From: Alkalihalobacillus deserti
Lineage (GTDB): Bacteria > Bacillota > Bacilli > Bacillales > Bacillaceae_D
Direction: 5' to 3'
Length of the DNA: 64,000 bases
NCBI RefSeq assembly: GCF_020734105.1
Contig: NZ_JAJAFR010000002.1
Span: forward strand, 248,001 to 312,000
Position numbers and translations under genes: made by a program. Within the stretch, counting starts at the first letter, position 1. Every line of letters starts with the position of its first letter. Shown piece by piece: positions 7,985 through 17,782 of the stretch. The notes under the pieces were generated by a model, which worked only from the letters and a program-made list of their open reading frames with translations, was not told where the DNA came from and did no database searches.

Positions 7985-9910
7985 GTGCGAGTTTCTAATG
8001 TGACAGTAAGAAAAAGACTCATTTTAGTAATGTTTTTGGGACTGGCTATGTTCTTGATCATTGCCCTTAGACTAGGTTATGTTCAATTTGCCTTAGGAGA
8101 CTGGCTAACAGATAGAGCGGAAGATTCTTGGAGTAGAGATGTTCCTTTTGAAGCAAAAAGAGGTGAGATCAGAGATCGAAACGATGTTGTATTAGCCACG
8201 AATGTGAGTGCCCCGTCGATACTTGTTGTTCCACGTCAAGTAAGGGATCCGGTTAATACAGCAGAGCAACTAGCTAAGGTGTTAAATATGGATCGTCAGA
8301 AAGCCTATGAATTTGTTACGAAAGAAGCGTCGATTGTCAGAGTTAATCCAGAAGGTCGTAAAGTAACGAAAGAGAAAGCTAGTGAAGTGAGGGCGTTACG
8401 TTTAGCTGGTGTTTATATAGCCGAAGATAGTAAAAGGCATTATCCAAATGGCAGTTATCTTTCACACGTATTAGGTTTTGCAGGAATAGATAATCAAGGT
8501 TTAACAGGTCTTGAAGCGTACTATGATGAGTATTTAAAAGGTGATAGTGGACATGTTTCTTTTTTCTCAACTGCAAAAGGCAACCGGATGCCTAATTTGG
8601 CTGATGAATATACATCTCCAACAAATGGACTTGATTTGCGTTTAACAATTGATAGCCGCGTTCAGACGATAATAGAGCGTGAATTAGATATTGCTGAAGC
8701 AACGTATAACCCTGATGGAGCAATTGCGATTGCGATGAACCCAAATACAGGTGAGGTTCTAGGTATGAGTAGTAGACCTCATTATAATCCAGAGAACTTC
8801 CGGAATGTATCACCGGATATTTATAATCAAAATAAACCTGTATGGATGCAATACGAACCAGGTTCGACGTTTAAGATTATTACATTAGCCGCTGCGCTTG
8901 AAGAAGGAGAAGTTGACCTTGAAAAAGATACATTTAACGATCCTGGATATATTGAGGTAGCAGGTAGACATTTAAGGTGTTGGAAAAAAGGTGGTCATGG
9001 TCATCAAACGTTTTTAGAAGTGGTTCAAAACTCCTGTAACCCTGGATTTGTTGTCTTAGGTGAAAGGCTCGGTAAAGATCGTCTCTTTGACTATATTGAG
9101 GATTTTGGTTTTGGTGAGAAAACGGGAATTGATCTGCAAGGAGAAGGGACAGGAATTTTATTTAACCGAGATCGGGTCGGACCGCTTGAACAAGCAACGA
9201 CTGCTTTTGGTCAAGGGGTTGCTGTTACTCCAATTCAGCAAGTTGCTGCAGTTTCTGCCGCGATCAATGGAGGTTATTTATATCAACCCTATCTAGCAAA
9301 AGAATGGTTAGACCCAATGACGGGGGAGGTTGTTGAAAGACAATCGCCTATCCTGAAGCGTCGTGTTGTCTCTGAAGAAACTTCTAAAGAAGTTCGTTAT
9401 GCTCTTGAACATGTAGTTGCACTTGGTTCTGGTAAAGGAGCTTATAATGATGGGTACCGTGTTGGTGGAAAAACGGGTACTGCACAAAAGGCGAAAAATG
9501 GAAGATACTTAGAGAACAACCATATAGTTTCATTTATCGGGTTTGCGCCAGCAGATGACCCGCAAATTGTCATTTATGTGGCAATAGATAATCCGAAAAA
9601 CACGGTTCAATTTGGTGGAGTAGTTGCAGCACCAATAGTTGGTAATATCATAGGTGATAGTCTTCTTGCAATGGGTGTTGAAAAAAGAGAAGGCCAGATC
9701 GAAAAGGAATTGACATGGAGTGATGAGCCTTTAATCGAGGTCCCTGATCTAGTCGGACGCACGATGCGAGAAATTAATGAATCCTATTATGAATTAAAAG
9801 TAGAAATTGATGGGGAAGGGCAAAATGTCCTTGCTCAATCACCGGAACCTGGTGTAAAAGTGACGCAAGGTTCTACAATTCGTCTTTATATGGGTGACAA
9901 ATCGGACTAG
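7985..9910 (+). CDS. spoVD: Stage V sporulation protein D, spore cortex class B PBP
   Basis: The 641-residue protein has an N-terminal anchor (about 10-30), a dimerisation domain, and a transpeptidase domain with S294-T-F-K, S350-C-N and K496-T-G, then one PASTA domain (about 578-637). SpoVD works with SpoVE in cortex peptidoglycan synthesis around the forespore. The GTG start at 7985 follows GGAGGT. It is distinguished from PBP2B by its shorter length and by the SCN motif. A sigma-E-like -10 upstream fits mother-cell expression. Confidence 0.94.
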   Translation: MRVSNVTVRKRLILVMFLGLAMFLIIALRLGYVQFALGDWLTDRAEDSWSRDVPFEAKRGEIRDRNDVVLATNVSAPSILVVPRQVRDPVNTAEQLAKVLNMDRQKAYEFVTKEASIVRVNPEGRKVTKEKASEVRALRLAGVYIAEDSKRHYPNGSYLSHVLGFAGIDNQGLTGLEAYYDEYLKGDSGHVSFFSTAKGNRMPNLADEYTSPTNGLDLRLTIDSRVQTIIERELDIAEATYNPDGAIAIAMNPNTGEVLGMSSRPHYNPENFRNVSPDIYNQNKPVWMQYEPGSTFKIITLAAALEEGEVDLEKDTFNDPGYIEVAGRHLRCWKKGGHGHQTFLEVVQNSCNPGFVVLGERLGKDRLFDYIEDFGFGEKTGIDLQGEGTGILFNRDRVGPLEQATTAFGQGVAVTPIQQVAAVSAAINGGYLYQPYLAKEWLDPMTGEVVERQSPILKRRVVSEETSKEVRYALEHVVALGSGKGAYNDGYRVGGKTGTAQKAKNGRYLENNHIVSFIGFAPADDPQIVIYVAIDNPKNTVQFGGVVAAPIVGNIIGDSLLAMGVEKREGQIEKELTWSDEPLIEVPDLVGRTMREINESYYELKVEIDGEGQNVLAQSPEPGVKVTQGSTIRLYMGDKSD

Positions 9911-9975
9911 AACGTCTAAAATAATCAATGGCATGATAATCAATATGTAAATGGATGATAGAGAGGTTTTACAAA

Positions 9976-11433
9976 ATGATGAAGTTACAAGAGCTATTGA
10001 AACCATTGCGTTTTCAACACAATATAATTAAAGAGAATCCTAATGTCAGTTCACTAGAGATGGATTCAAGAAACGTAAAAAATGGAACTGTTTTTATCTG
10101 TATTCAAGGATACACAGTTGATGGACATGACTTTGCGATTCAAGCAGAAAAACAAGGGGCGGTCGCGATCATCGCTGAGCGCCCTCTTTCTGTCTCTATC
10201 CCTGTTATTATTGTAAAAGATACCAAACGGATTATGGCAAAGTTGGCTTGCCACTTTTATGATAACCCAACTAAAAAACTACACCTAATTGGTGTGACAG
10301 GAACAAATGGCAAAACAACGGTTACTCACTTAATTGAAAAGATCATGCAGGATGCGAGTAAGAAGACGGGATTAATAGGAACAATGTATACCAAGATTGG
10401 AGATACCGAGCAGGAAACAAGGAATACAACTCCTGAGTCTTTGCCTTTGCAAGGATTATTTAAGGAAATGGTTGAAGCGCAAGTAGACACAGTCATGATG
10501 GAAGTTTCTTCTCATGCGCTTCATATGGGAAGAGTTAGAGGCTGTGATTTTAATGTAGCGGTATTTACTAATTTAACACAAGATCATTTAGATTATCACC
10601 AGTCGATGGAAGCATACTTATTCGCTAAGGGTCTTTTATTTGCTCAGTTAGGAAATACTTTTTCAGATAAAGTAGCTATACTTAATGCTGATGACCCCGC
10701 TTCACTTGAATTGTCTCGCTTAACAACTGTAGATGTCGTTACATATGGAATAAATGAATTGGCTGACATAAAAGCTGAGAATATTATTATTACGCCTTCT
10801 GGTACTAAATTTGACATGATTGCCTTCGGAAAACGTGAAACGATTTCGATGAATTTAATTGGATTGTTCAGTGTTTATAATGCATTAGCAGCTACAGCTG
10901 CTTCTTTAGTATCGAACGTTCCCTTATCAACTATTAAAGAAAGTTTACAGCAAATCCAAGGTGTGGCTGGTCGTTTCGAAACAGTTGATGAAGGTCAGGA
11001 TTTTACCGTTATCGTTGATTACGCTCATACTAGTGATAGCTTGGAAAATGTATTGAAAACTTGCAAAGAATTTGCTCAAAAACAAATTATTGCTATTGTT
11101 GGTTGTGGTGGTGATAGAGACAAGACAAAGCGACCGATCATGGCTAAAATCGCTGTTGATTATGCGGATCGTGCTATTTTCACTTCTGATAATCCTCGTT
11201 CAGAAGATCCAGAGCAAATCATAAAAGACATGACAGCTGGGGTTAATGAAGGAGAATATGTCATGATTCTAGATCGAGAAAAGGCGATTAAGCAAGCGAT
11301 TAAAGAAGCTAATCCAGATGATATAATCGTGATTGCGGGAAAAGGTCACGAGACATATCAAGACATTGGAGGAAAAAAACATCACTTTGATGACAGGGAA
11401 ATTGCAAGATTAGCTATTAGAGAAAGAGTTTAA
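9976..11433 (+). CDS. murE: UDP-MurNAc-tripeptide synthetase MurE (meso-diaminopimelate adding)
   Basis: The 485-residue Mur ligase has the ATP-binding loop GTNGKT with Lys113, and the substrate-selecting motif D405-N-P-R. The DNPR motif marks addition of meso-diaminopimelate rather than lysine to UDP-MurNAc-Ala-Glu, so the organism makes direct-linked mDAP peptidoglycan. I chose ATG 9976 because GAGAGG (9961-9966) is 9 nt upstream; a frame-compatible ATG at 9955 precedes that site. A second ATG follows at 9979. mraY lies downstream after a 163-bp gap with a weak hairpin. Confidence 0.95.
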   Translation: MMKLQELLKPLRFQHNIIKENPNVSSLEMDSRNVKNGTVFICIQGYTVDGHDFAIQAEKQGAVAIIAERPLSVSIPVIIVKDTKRIMAKLACHFYDNPTKKLHLIGVTGTNGKTTVTHLIEKIMQDASKKTGLIGTMYTKIGDTEQETRNTTPESLPLQGLFKEMVEAQVDTVMMEVSSHALHMGRVRGCDFNVAVFTNLTQDHLDYHQSMEAYLFAKGLLFAQLGNTFSDKVAILNADDPASLELSRLTTVDVVTYGINELADIKAENIIITPSGTKFDMIAFGKRETISMNLIGLFSVYNALAATAASLVSNVPLSTIKESLQQIQGVAGRFETVDEGQDFTVIVDYAHTSDSLENVLKTCKEFAQKQIIAIVGCGGDRDKTKRPIMAKIAVDYADRAIFTSDNPRSEDPEQIIKDMTAGVNEGEYVMILDREKAIKQAIKEANPDDIIVIAGKGHETYQDIGGKKHHFDDREIARLAIRERV

Positions 11434-11513
11434 TAAAAGATTCTACACCAGTTTGTTTGTTGGATTTTTCTATTTAAAGCATATAAAAAGCGGACGAACG
11501 ATATCAATATTAA

Positions 11514-11537
11514 GAGACCTTATTTAGTAAAGGTCTC
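11514..11537 (+). terminator. Weak hairpin between murE and mraY
   Basis: An 8-bp stem (11514-11521 with 11530-11537, arms GAGACCTT and AAGGTCTC) is followed by a C/T-rich stretch rather than a clean T-run. It may reduce read-through. The rest of the gap 11434-11596 holds a TATACT at 11560-11565 but no convincing -35. Confidence 0.4.
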
Positions 11538-11596
11538 CGTTCTTTCATAAAAATTAAATTATACTGTTATAGTTGAGAAGAAAGGAGGAATGATCG

Positions 11597-12574
11597 GTGA
11601 TGTTAGAACGAATTTTACTTCTTACTTTACTGCTTTCATTTCTTATTGCTGTCCTTCTCTCTCCACTTTTTATCCCTTTTTTAAGAAGGCTTAAATTTGG
11701 GCAAAGTATCAGAGAAGAAGGACCGAAATCACATCAAAAGAAAACGGGGACACCGACAATGGGTGGTATTGTAATTGTCCTTTCGATATTAGTGACCACT
11801 CTTTTTATTTCTACACGTTTCTTATCATTCAGCCAAGAAATTTTATTGCTTTTGTTAGTAACGGTTGGATTTGGTTTAGTTGGATTTTTAGATGATTTTA
11901 TTAAGGTTGTCCTAAAAAGAAATCTCGGATTAACTTCAAAACAAAAATTAGTTGGTCAACTACTTATTTCCATTCTTTTTTATATTGGTCTCATTCAAAT
12001 GGATTTTTCAACTGAAATTACCATCCCAGTTACAGGGATTACTTTTGATTTAGGATGGCTATACTTACCTTTAGTCATTGTCATGTTAGTTGGAGCTTCT
12101 AATGCGGTGAATCTCACTGATGGTCTTGATGGGTTATTGGCTGGGACGGGTGCTATTGCGTTCGGTGCTTTTGCCATTCTTGCGTGGCATGTCGGTTATA
12201 TCGATTTATCTATATTTAGTGCGGCAATTGTTGGTGCAGTTTTAGGTTTTTTAGTTTTTAATGCTCACCCAGCTAAAGTTTTTATGGGAGATACGGGTTC
12301 TCTTGCTTTAGGAGGGGCTATTGCAGCGATTGCAATTATGACGAAAATGGAAATCCTACTTATTATTATTGGCGGGGTTTTTGTTATCGAGACTTTATCT
12401 GTTATTATCCAAGTCATTTCTTTTAAAACAAGAGGAAAACGAATCTTTAAAATGAGTCCATTGCACCACCACTATGAATTAACAGGTTGGTCTGAATGGC
12501 GAGTTGTCGTTACATTTTGGTTTGTTGGTATGATTTTCGCTATCTTAGGAATCTATTTAGAGGTGTGGTTGTAA
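11597..12574 (+). CDS. mraY: Phospho-MurNAc-pentapeptide translocase MraY
   Basis: The 325-residue protein has about ten transmembrane helices and the family motifs [31 protein letters not shown] and the His-rich [13 protein letters not shown]. It transfers phospho-MurNAc-pentapeptide to undecaprenyl phosphate, giving lipid I. The start is either GTG 11597 or ATG 11600; AAAGGAGG (11581-11588) is 8 nt from the first and 11 nt from the second, and the difference is one residue. The stop codon abuts the murD start with no gap. Confidence 0.95.
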   Translation: MMLERILLLTLLLSFLIAVLLSPLFIPFLRRLKFGQSIREEGPKSHQKKTGTPTMGGIVIVLSILVTTLFISTRFLSFSQEILLLLLVTVGFGLVGFLDDFIKVVLKRNLGLTSKQKLVGQLLISILFYIGLIQMDFSTEITIPVTGITFDLGWLYLPLVIVMLVGASNAVNLTDGLDGLLAGTGAIAFGAFAILAWHVGYIDLSIFSAAIVGAVLGFLVFNAHPAKVFMGDTGSLALGGAIAAIAIMTKMEILLIIIGGVFVIETLSVIIQVISFKTRGKRIFKMSPLHHHYELTGWSEWRVVVTFWFVGMIFAILGIYLEVWL

Positions 12575-13924
12575 ATGAAAAATCAATATACAGGAAAAAA
12601 AATTCTAGTATTAGGTCTGGCCAAAAGTGGCGAAGCGGCAGCAAGATTGCTATTTAGGTTAGGGGCAATTGTAACGATCAATGATTCAAAACCCTATGAA
12701 GAAAATAGTCAGGCGCAACAATTAGAACAGTTAGGAATAAAGGTAATTTGTGGACATCATCCTTTGGAGTTATTAGAAGAAGGGTTTGAAATAGTTGTTA
12801 AAAACCCAGGTATACCATATAGTAATCCAATTGTTAGAGGGGCATTAAAAAAAGGGATATCGGTTGTAACTGAAGTAGAGCTTGCTTCAGCCATAAGCGC
12901 TGCTGAATTTGTGGCTATCACAGGGTCAAATGGGAAAACAACAACAACAACACTTATTTATGAGATGTTAATAAATAGTTTACGTAAACCCCTAATAGCG
13001 GGAAATATCGGTACAGTGGCTTGTGAAGTCGCTGAACAGGCAACCGTGCAAAATGTAATTGTATTAGAGGTTTCTAGTTTCCAACTTCTTGGAACGGAAA
13101 AGTTTAAGCCTAAGGTCAGCGTATTTTTGAATTTATTTGATGCTCACCTTGATTATCATGGCACGAAAGAAGAATATAAGAATGCAAAAGCAAAGATTAC
13201 TGTTAATCAAACAATAGAAGATTATCTCGTTTATAATGCAGATGACAAAGCAGTGTCTAAAGTTGCTGAATCGAGTCATGCTACGTTAATTCCTTTTTCA
13301 ACGAAGAGGGAGTTAACAAGAGGTTTAGATTTAAAGAATGGATTTATTAATTTTAATGGACAACCACTCGTCCAATTAGATTCAGTAGTTTTGCCAGGAA
13401 GGCATAACTTAGAAAATATTTTAGCAGCAATTGGAGCAGCTTTAACAATGGGCGCACAGGTTAATCAAATAGAATATGTGTTAAAGACGTTTTCTGGGGT
13501 AGAGCATAGACTTCAATTTGTAAAAGAATTTCAAGGCAGACGGTTTTACAATGATTCAAAGGCTACTAATATTTTGGCTTCACAGAAAGCGTTGGAAGCT
13601 TTTAAGGAACCAACTATTCTTTTAGCCGGTGGACTGGATCGTGGGAATGAATTTGATGAACTAGCTCCATCATTAACGAATGTAAAGGCCCTCGTTACAT
13701 TTGGTCAAACTAAAGAAAAATTGGCTAGAGTGGCCAAAGAAGCTGGTGTTGAAACTATATTATTTGCAGATCAGATGGAGGAAGCTGTAAACCTTGCTTT
13801 TAGCCAATCTCGGTTAGATGACGTTATTTTACTTTCTCCTGCCTGTGCGAGTTGGGATCAATATAAGACGTTTGAAGAACGAGGAAAACGGTTTGTAGAA
13901 GCAATTGAACGTCTTACAGTATGA
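12575..13924 (+). CDS. murD: UDP-MurNAc-L-alanine:D-glutamate ligase MurD
   Basis: The 449-residue Mur ligase has an N-terminal Rossmann-type domain (LVLGLAKSG), the ATP loop GSNGKTT with Lys121, and the central NDSKATN motif of MurD. It adds D-glutamate to UDP-MurNAc-L-Ala in the cytoplasm. It begins on the base after the mraY stop and is therefore translationally coupled. A terminator-like hairpin follows, before the sporulation-regulated spoVE. Confidence 0.95.
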   Translation: MKNQYTGKKILVLGLAKSGEAAARLLFRLGAIVTINDSKPYEENSQAQQLEQLGIKVICGHHPLELLEEGFEIVVKNPGIPYSNPIVRGALKKGISVVTEVELASAISAAEFVAITGSNGKTTTTTLIYEMLINSLRKPLIAGNIGTVACEVAEQATVQNVIVLEVSSFQLLGTEKFKPKVSVFLNLFDAHLDYHGTKEEYKNAKAKITVNQTIEDYLVYNADDKAVSKVAESSHATLIPFSTKRELTRGLDLKNGFINFNGQPLVQLDSVVLPGRHNLENILAAIGAALTMGAQVNQIEYVLKTFSGVEHRLQFVKEFQGRRFYNDSKATNILASQKALEAFKEPTILLAGGLDRGNEFDELAPSLTNVKALVTFGQTKEKLARVAKEAGVETILFADQMEEAVNLAFSQSRLDDVILLSPACASWDQYKTFEERGKRFVEAIERLTV

Positions 13925-13981
13925 TAAAGACTAATGATTAGTGAATCAGCTAAGCTACGATAAGAAATAAGGGTATGAGTA

Positions 13982-14011
13982 AGATCAAATCAAGTCTGAT
14001 TTGGTCTTTTA
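13982..14011 (+). terminator. Terminator after murD
   Basis: An 11-bp stem with one wobble pair (13982-13992 with 13997-14007, arms AGATCAAATCA and TGATTTGGTCT) closes on a 4-nt loop and runs into TTTT. Confidence 0.65.
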
Positions 14012-14065
14012 ATCTCATTTTTATTTCATTAGAGTCAATCTTCTTTTTTGTCATTCATCATTGTG

Positions 14066-14095
14066 GACATGTTTCAATCGACTCATGCATACGAT
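14066..14095 (+). promoter_or_regulatory. spoVE: Sigma-E promoter of spoVE
   Basis: GACATGTT (14066-14073) matches the sigma-E -35 at six of eight positions. A 14-bp spacer follows, then CATACGAT (14088-14095), one base from the canonical -10. It lies 65 bp before the spoVE start and downstream of the murD terminator, which gives spoVE its own mother-cell transcription. Confidence 0.6.
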
Positions 14096-14159
14096 TAGGT
14101 TGAGGGGTTGTACAGGAAATCTGTATACTTAATTCGTGCTGGATGAGGTGTTTATTACT

Positions 14160-15257
14160 ATGCCAAATAAGAAAACAGAACCAGATTATGTTTTGATGGT
14201 TACCACGATTGCTCTTTTAGTAATCGGATTGATTATGGTTTATAGTGCGAGTGCTGCCTGGGCTAATTATAGGTTCGATGATTCTTTTTTCTTTGCAAAA
14301 CGTCAGTTGTTTTTTGCAGGGGTAGGGGTAATCGCTATGCTCTTTATGATGCGTGTTGATTATTGGACATGGAGAACTTGGGCTAAGGTCATCCTAATCA
14401 TCTGTTTTATTTTATTAGTAATCGTATTAATACCAGGTGTTGGACTTGTACGAGGTGGAGCGAGAAGTTGGATAGGGGTTGGAGCTTTTTCTATTCAACC
14501 TTCTGAATTTATGAAAATGGCAATGATTGCGTTTTTGGCGAAATACCTATCAGAGAATCAAAAGAAGATCAGTTCTTTTAAGCAAGGAGTCATTCCTTCT
14601 CTTTCTCTCGTCATGGTGGCTTTTGCTATGATTATGCTTCAACCAGATTTAGGAACTGGCGCAGTGATGGTAGGAACATGTGTCATTATGATTTTTGTTG
14701 CTGGAGCACGTCTCAGTCATTTTGCTTGGTTAGGGGTTGCAGGTCTTGCGGGATTTATTGCATTGATTGCATCTGCTCCTTATCGTATCAAGAGAATCAC
14801 TTCGTTCTTAGATCCATGGTCAGACCCTTTAGGGAGTGGATTTCAAATTATTCAATCTCTTTACGCAATTGGACCTGGTGGATTAATGGGAATGGGTCTT
14901 GGTGAAAGTAGGCAGAAATATTTTTATTTACCGGAACCTCAAACAGATTTTATTTTTGCAATTTTATCAGAAGAGCTTGGCTTTATTGGGGGCTTTGTTG
15001 TTCTATTACTATTTGGTATTTTACTATGGAGAGGAATTCGAATTGCTTTAGGAGCACCTGACTTATTTGGTAGTTTTTTAGCTGTAGGGATTATCTCGAT
15101 GGTCGCTATTCAAGTGATGATCAACATTGGGGTAGTAACGGGGTTAATGCCTGTAACTGGAATTACACTGCCTTTGCTTAGTTATGGTGGCTCTTCTTTG
15201 ACGTTAATGCTTGTATCCATAGGAGTGTTATTAAATATAAGTCGGTATGTAAGATAA
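14160..15257 (+). CDS. spoVE: Stage V sporulation protein E, SEDS glycosyltransferase
   Basis: The 365-residue SEDS protein has ten hydrophobic segments, the LMVYSASA start, the conserved RGGARSWIGVG and QPSEFMK stretches, GLGESRQKYFYLPEPQTDFI, and the C-terminal GGSS motif. SEDS proteins polymerise lipid II; SpoVE pairs with SpoVD for spore cortex synthesis. Position inside the cluster and length (366 in B. subtilis) favour SpoVE over FtsW. I chose ATG 14160 because GAGGTG (14145-14150) lies 9 nt upstream. It has its own sigma-E-like promoter and a terminator on each side, so it is an insulated unit. Confidence 0.92.
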   Translation: MPNKKTEPDYVLMVTTIALLVIGLIMVYSASAAWANYRFDDSFFFAKRQLFFAGVGVIAMLFMMRVDYWTWRTWAKVILIICFILLVIVLIPGVGLVRGGARSWIGVGAFSIQPSEFMKMAMIAFLAKYLSENQKKISSFKQGVIPSLSLVMVAFAMIMLQPDLGTGAVMVGTCVIMIFVAGARLSHFAWLGVAGLAGFIALIASAPYRIKRITSFLDPWSDPLGSGFQIIQSLYAIGPGGLMGMGLGESRQKYFYLPEPQTDFIFAILSEELGFIGGFVVLLLFGILLWRGIRIALGAPDLFGSFLAVGIISMVAIQVMINIGVVTGLMPVTGITLPLLSYGGSSLTLMLVSIGVLLNISRYVR

Positions 15258-15268
15258 ATAAAATAAAT

Positions 15269-15309
15269 TAAACTGAGTAGTGGCACAAAAACCATTACTC
15301 AGTTTTTTT
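15269..15309 (+). terminator. Terminator after spoVE
   Basis: A long stem with arms AAACTGAGTA and TACTCAGTTT plus an inner GTGG/CCAT pairing is followed by seven Ts. It isolates spoVE from murG. A TATAAT at 15402-15407 lies between this terminator and murG, with no good -35. Confidence 0.85.
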
Positions 15310-15461
15310 CTTCAGAGCAACTTGGTTTATTATCGAACATTCGTTATTCATGTAGAAATATGAAAGATAATGGTATGAGCGAAAAACAAATAGGAATCGT
15401 GTATAATACAAGTTCTGTTCATGATAAAATGATACTAATCAAGTTATTTGGGAGGAAACCG

Positions 15462-16559
15462 ATGAGAGTACTTGTAAGTGGAGGAGGCACAGGTGGTCAT
15501 ATTTATCCGGCCATGTCCTTAATTAAAGAAATAAAAAGGAAACATACTGATGCTGAAATATTATACATAGGAACAGAACGTGGACTTGAGGCTGATATTG
15601 TTCCTAGAGAAGGAATACCTTTCGAAACCATACATATCTCGGGATTCAAACGCAAACTTTCCATAGAGAACTTAAAGACAATTACGCGTTTTATAACGGG
15701 AACTAAGCGTGCTAAAAAGTTAATTAAGCAATTTAAACCAGATGTTGTAATCGGGACAGGTGGTTATGTATGTGGGCCGGTTGTATATGCAGCTGCCAAA
15801 CTTAAAATCCCTACTGTTATTCATGAGCAGAACAGTGTGCCTGGTTTAACAAATAAATTTCTTAGTAGATATGTGGACCGGATAGCGATTTGTTTTAACG
15901 AAGCAAAGTCATTTTTTCCTGAAAAAAAGGTAGTCTTTACTGGAAACCCAAGGGCCTCAGATGTTTTGAATATTGATCGGAAAGCGGGTCGCATGTCTTT
16001 AGGGCTTGATGTTAATAAAAGAACGGTTTTAATTGTTGGAGGAAGTAGAGGCGCACGTCCGATCAACGAAGCTTTTAATTCGGTTTTAGATAAATGGGCA
16101 AAACAGAATTACCAAGTTGTTTACGTTACAGGTGCGGTGCACTATGATGCTGTTATGGAGAAGGTCAAAGAGGTGGAACAATCACCGAATATTATTGTTA
16201 AACCTTTTATCCATAACATGCCGGACGTCCTGGGGGCTGTCGATTTAATAGTTGCGCGTGCGGGTGCCACAACGTTGGCTGAGATCACAGCTTTGGGTTT
16301 ACCTAGTATTTTAATCCCAAGTCCTTATGTAACGAATAATCATCAAGAAAAGAATGCATATTCTTTAAAAACAAATGGTGCTGCAATCGTCCGTAAGGAA
16401 CAAGAGATGAGCGGCCAAATGTTACTAGATGATATTGATCGTGTATTTAATGTGAATGGAAGTTGGCAGACGATGCATGAGGCAGCCCTAAAATTAGGTG
16501 TCCCCCAAGCAGCAGAAAATGTCTATCAAGTTCTTGTAGATGTAGTTCAAAAAGGTTGA
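15462..16559 (+). CDS. murG: UDP-GlcNAc:lipid I GlcNAc transferase MurG
   Basis: The 365-residue GT28 glycosyltransferase has the donor/acceptor loop [11 protein letters not shown] at residues 7-17, a second glycine-rich GGSRGA loop and the C-terminal [15 protein letters not shown] motif. It turns lipid I into lipid II at the inner membrane face. I chose ATG 15462 because GGAGG (15451-15455) is 6 nt upstream; an open frame from 15360 has no site. A TATAAT 55 bp upstream may drive it after the spoVE terminator. The last three codons and the stop lie inside copy 2 of the dispersed hairpin element. Confidence 0.95.
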   Translation: MRVLVSGGGTGGHIYPAMSLIKEIKRKHTDAEILYIGTERGLEADIVPREGIPFETIHISGFKRKLSIENLKTITRFITGTKRAKKLIKQFKPDVVIGTGGYVCGPVVYAAAKLKIPTVIHEQNSVPGLTNKFLSRYVDRIAICFNEAKSFFPEKKVVFTGNPRASDVLNIDRKAGRMSLGLDVNKRTVLIVGGSRGARPINEAFNSVLDKWAKQNYQVVYVTGAVHYDAVMEKVKEVEQSPNIIVKPFIHNMPDVLGAVDLIVARAGATTLAEITALGLPSILIPSPYVTNNHQEKNAYSLKTNGAAIVRKEQEMSGQMLLDDIDRVFNVNGSWQTMHEAALKLGVPQAAENVYQVLVDVVQKG

Positions 16560-16572
16560 TCTTTACCTTTTT
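16549..16572 (+). repeat. Dispersed hairpin element, copy 2 (overlaps murG stop)
   Basis: The core arms AAAAAGGT (16549-16556) and ACCTTTTT (16565-16572) enclose TGATCTTT, one change from the CGNNCTTT loop. The left arm encodes the final residues of MurG and the stop TGA is the first three loop bases. The outer arms are not complementary here. The rest of the gap to murB (16573-16731) shows no other clear feature. Confidence 0.75.
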
Positions 16573-16731
16573 ATACGAAAACTAAGGCGTAAGTCCTAGT
16601 TTGCATTCATCGTGGTGTTTGCTAAAACATGGGGGTTTTGAACTACATCTTGAACAATTAAATGGGCTTAAGCATAAATAATAATAATGAGCGTGAAGTA
16701 ACTTCTTAGAGTATGAAATGAGGGAACTTAG

Positions 16732-17652
16732 GTGGATACATTTTTAAAACAAATTAAAAAAGAACAAATTGGTACTATCAAAGAGAATGAGCATCTTTCT
16801 AATCACACCACCTGGAAAATTGGTGGTCCAGCAGATGTCTTAATAGAACCAGATAATTTAGAAAGCTTAAAGCGTCTTATAAATTTAATCACACTTCATA
16901 ACATACCATGGCGAGTAATTGGAAGGGGTTCTAATTTGCTTGTAGCTGATGGAGGAATTGAAGGGGTTGTCATTAAGCTAGGAAAAGGTTTAGATTATCT
17001 TGAAATTAATGAGGACTTGATAAAAGTAGGGGGAGGTTATCCCTTAATTAAATTAGCAACAGTAATTAGTCGCAAAGGTCTTTCTGGACTTGAGTTTGCT
17101 GGTGGAATTCCTGGGTCTGTCGGCGGAGCTGTATTTATGAATGCAGGGGCTCATGGATCAGATATATCAAACATTTTAAAAGAAGCATTGATTCTTTTTT
17201 CAGATGGTAGACTTGAGTGGATAAAAGGGGAAGATATGGGCTTTTCTTACAGAACCTCAAGATTACAGAATGAAAAGGGAATATGTGTAGAGGCTGTGTT
17301 TCAATTAGAAAAGGGCGAGAAAGAAGAAATTGTCAAACATATGCAAGCATACAAAGATTATCGCAGAGAGTCGCAACCATGGAAGCATCCTACATGTGGA
17401 AGTGTATTTAGAAATCCACTTCCTCATTATGCTGGTCAATTAATTGAAAAAGCCGGTTTAAAAGGATATCAAATTGGAGGAGCGCAAATTTCTCCGATGC
17501 ATGCTAATTTTATCGTTAATGTTGAAGAAGCCAAAGCACAAGATGTCGTTGATTTAATTACTCATGTAAAAGAGACGATTAAAGCTAAACATGATATTGA
17601 GATTGAAACGGAAGTAGAATTGATTGGGAGACGAAAAGAAAACGAAAAATGA
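16732..17652 (+). CDS. murB: UDP-N-acetylenolpyruvoylglucosamine reductase MurB
   Basis: The 306-residue FAD enzyme has the PP-loop-like FAD-binding segment RGSNLLV, the [16 protein letters not shown] motif and the catalytic-serine stretch CGSVFRNP, ending in EVELIGRR. It reduces UDP-GlcNAc-enolpyruvate to UDP-MurNAc with NADPH. The length and lack of the extra loop fit the type II MurB of Gram-positives. The GTG start at 16732 has GAGGG about 7 nt upstream. It sits 172 bp from murG, so it may not be tightly coupled. Confidence 0.94.
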   Translation: MDTFLKQIKKEQIGTIKENEHLSNHTTWKIGGPADVLIEPDNLESLKRLINLITLHNIPWRVIGRGSNLLVADGGIEGVVIKLGKGLDYLEINEDLIKVGGGYPLIKLATVISRKGLSGLEFAGGIPGSVGGAVFMNAGAHGSDISNILKEALILFSDGRLEWIKGEDMGFSYRTSRLQNEKGICVEAVFQLEKGEKEEIVKHMQAYKDYRRESQPWKHPTCGSVFRNPLPHYAGQLIEKAGLKGYQIGGAQISPMHANFIVNVEEAKAQDVVDLITHVKETIKAKHDIEIETEVELIGRRKENEK

Positions 17653-17673
17653 GATTAATTTTAACCAAAAATA

Positions 17674-17762
17674 TGGTACAATTGAACCTATCATTACGTA
17701 TCTCCTTTCCCTTAATAATTGAAACAATTGGATGGTAGGAGATCTTTATGTGAGTACGTAAG
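17674..17762 (+). promoter_or_regulatory. Extended -10 promoter and leader inverted repeat before divIB
   Basis: TACAAT (17677-17682) preceded by TGG forms an extended -10; the -35 region (17654-17659) is poor. Downstream, ATCTCCT (17700-17706) pairs with AGGAGAT (17737-17743) and TTACGT (17694-17699) pairs with ACGTAA (17756-17761), across an asymmetric 12-nt bulge. This would fold the 5' end of the divIB transcript. Confidence 0.35.
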
Positions 17763-17782
17763 ATGGGTCGGGGGAATTAAGC

